Assembly (NCBI GenBank): GCA_030146705.1
Contig: JASLBE010000060.1
Span: 1 to 64,000 of the forward strand
Source of the DNA: Tissierellales bacterium
GTDB lineage: Bacteria; Bacillota; Clostridia; Tissierellales; Tissierellaceae
Length of the DNA stretch: 64,000 bases
Reading direction: 5' to 3'
Shown here: piece after piece, positions 62,958 through 64,000 of the stretch
Layout of the letters: every line of letters starts with the position of its first letter
Position numbering within the stretch: position 1 is the first letter of the stretch
Position numbers and translations under genes: made by a program
The notes under the pieces: generated by a model
The model's input: only the letters and a program-made list of their open reading frames with translations
Told to the model about the DNA's origin: nothing
Database searches by the model: none

Positions 62958-62978
62958 AGGCCACTAGGGCAGTGGCCT
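62958..62978 (-). terminator. Hairpin between rpmH and rnpA (attenuator)
   Basis: AGGCCACT/AGTGGCCT stem with 5-nt loop, TTTTT on the minus strand; it overlaps the rpmH stop. It probably lets more rpmH than rnpA be made. Confidence 0.7.
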
Positions 62979-63105
62979 ATGCAGTTAATTTTTTTCTACC
63001 TTTTAGTCTTCTTCTTTTTATAACTGCTCTACCTGATTTAGTTTTCATTCTTGCTCTAAAACCATGAACTTTTGATCTTCTTCTTTTCTTTGGTTGGTAT
63101 GTCAT
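62977..63105 (-). CDS. rpmH: 50S ribosomal protein L34
   Basis: 42 residues, very basic: it starts MTYQPKKRRRSKVHGF and contains RARMKTKSGRAVIKRRR, the L34 pattern, ending GRKKLTA. It is two residues shorter than the common 44. It is the first gene of the rpmH-rnpA-yidD-yidC group beside oriC. Confidence 0.95.
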   Translation of the reverse strand: MTYQPKKRRRSKVHGFRARMKTKSGRAVIKRRRLKGRKKLTA

Positions 63106-63259
63106 TTTCATTTCACTACACCTCCTTAAAATATATACGTAAATCTACTATAAATATTCTTTTAATAAATAATGTAGAATTTATCAAAATAAACATTGGT
63201 TCACACTACTATGATTATATTTATTTACAAGGCATATGTCAAGAAATATATCAATAAAA

Positions 63260-63690
63260 TTAGAATATTACAATGTTTTTTAGGATTTAACCTAGGAAAA
63301 CCAGGCTCTTTTAAAAAGATATGCACAATCTGTTGCTTCTGTGGATAATTAATTGATTTATTTATAGAAATTTGGTATTATTATTTAAGTGTGGATAATT
63401 TTTTTAGGACTTATCCACAGTAATTACTTATTAACAATTTGTGGATAAACTGTTGATATCTTTTAAATCTTATCAACAAGTATTTAATATGATTTACTAA
63501 TATCCATATAATTTTATTAACAGTAAGTTATCCTAAAATACGCAATTTTCAATTAAATAAATTTAATAATAACATTTTATTAATAGCTTATCAACATAGG
63601 TATTTTATTTTTAAGCTAGGTTTTTTGACCCTTTTTTTTAAATAAAAACTGTTGATAAATATGTTTACATTTTATAAATACAAGGAGGTT
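63260..63690. other. Chromosomal replication origin (oriC) with DnaA boxes
   Basis: Exact DnaA boxes (TTATCCACA or complement) lie at 63340-63348, 63390-63398, 63411-63419 and 63440-63448, with one-mismatch TTATCAACA-type boxes near 63470-63478, 63587-63595 and 63650-63658. The stretch is AT-rich and directly precedes dnaA, so it is the origin, or one half of it if a second box cluster follows dnaA outside the window. Confidence 0.85.
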
Positions 63691-63695
63691 TTTTA

Positions 63696-64000
63696 ATGGC
63701 TTCTAGTCTAGATAATATTTGGAAAGAAGTTCTAAATTTAATAAAAATAGAATTAACTGAGGTTAGTTTTAATACTTGGTTAAAAACTATTGATCCCATT
63801 AGTATATCTGAAGATAAAGTAATACTTGCAGCTCCTAATGCCTTTACTAGAGATGTGTTAGTTGGAAGGTATATGAACAGGATCCAAGATGCACTTAGGC
63901 AGGTGACTGAAAAAAATTTTAATATAGAATTTCTAATCCAAGGAGAAATTGATAAGTTTATAGCTCCTGAAAAAGAAAATAAGGTAAAAAAAGAAGAAAA
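63696..64000 (+). CDS. dnaA: Chromosomal replication initiator DnaA (N-terminal part)
   Basis: The first 101 codons are present; the gene runs off the window. Domain I is clear: SLDNIWKEVLNLIKIEL, VSFNTWLKTIDPISI and APNAFTRDVLVGRYMNRI, followed by the start of a Lys/Glu-rich domain II linker. AAGGAGG lies 11 bases before the ATG. It binds the boxes upstream and opens the origin. Confidence 0.96.
   Translation, partial: MASSLDNIWKEVLNLIKIELTEVSFNTWLKTIDPISISEDKVILAAPNAFTRDVLVGRYMNRIQDALRQVTEKNFNIEFLIQGEIDKFIAPEKENKVKKEE

Overview
The window is chromosomal DNA of a low-GC Gram-positive bacterium, read across its replication origin. The right end holds dnaA (+, cut by the window edge), an oriC-type cluster of DnaA boxes and, leftwards on the minus strand, the classic order rpmH-rnpA-yidD-yidC-jag-mnmE-mnmG-rsmG-noc-parB. 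Single-membrane lipoproteins, an SLH-domain wall enzyme, AGG-rich arginine codons, very frequent CTA leucine codons and many amino-acid and peptide transport genes suggest an anaerobic, amino-acid-fermenting Bacillota. Tissierellia/Peptoniphilaceae is my best guess; this is inference, because no rRNA is present.

Layout. 1-2,200: AT-rich accessory DNA with the 3' remnant of a DUF262/GmrSD-type gene and a defence-type reverse transcriptase split by a one-base frameshift at an A7 run. 2,200-9,400: lipoprotein, a three-gene ABC importer, HtrA protease, a two-component system with a metallo-hydrolase. 9,400-12,900: DEAD-box helicase, TtcA-like tRNA thiolase, APC permease. 12,900-19,050: a sulfur-handling locus with two CoA-disulfide/persulfide reductase-rhodanese fusions, a YeeE/YedE-type transporter and a LysR regulator with a clear inverted-repeat operator. 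19,300-26,100: YchF, small membrane and DNA-binding proteins, a cysteine-rich small protein, MATE exporter, a thioredoxin-fold protein without its cysteines, and an AraC regulator with a Fur-type box. 26,100-32,400: two secreted tandem-DUF4163/DUF3298 proteins around a VanZ-RDD-acetyltransferase fusion, then BrnQ.

32,400-36,000 is a cobalt-uptake operon (His-rich lipoprotein, CbiM, CbiQ, CbiO, NikL-like protein) behind a minus-strand cobalamin riboswitch whose promoter, aptamer and terminator are all readable. 36,300-47,100 is a peptide-use cluster: zinc-finger/HTH regulator, two MFS carriers, an M32 carboxypeptidase homologue lacking HExxH, Xaa-Pro dipeptidyl-peptidase, an SLH-anchored D,D-carboxypeptidase, a third MFS carrier and a small membrane protein with an apparent ATT start. 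47,100-55,100 holds cell-surface enzymes (5'-nucleotidase-LysM, M23 endopeptidase), a lipid kinase, DUF4446, an MFS carrier, FTCD-like and PhzF-like proteins. 55,100-64,000 is the origin region. noc and parB are adjacent with no parA between them; a parS-like palindrome lies in the gap and a second, closer match lies inside the cobalt-operon lipoprotein gene.

Most transcription units end in near-perfect hairpins flanked by A and T runs, which can act in both directions. I found no tRNA, rRNA, insertion sequence or CRISPR array. No single locus is clearly a wholly new system. The strongest leads are the frameshifted reverse transcriptase, the riboswitch-controlled cobalt operon with its His-rich lipoprotein, the twin persulfide reductases with a LysR operator, the inactivated M32 enzyme in the peptide cluster, the tandem DUF3298 surface proteins, and the parA-less noc-parB pair with parS candidates.
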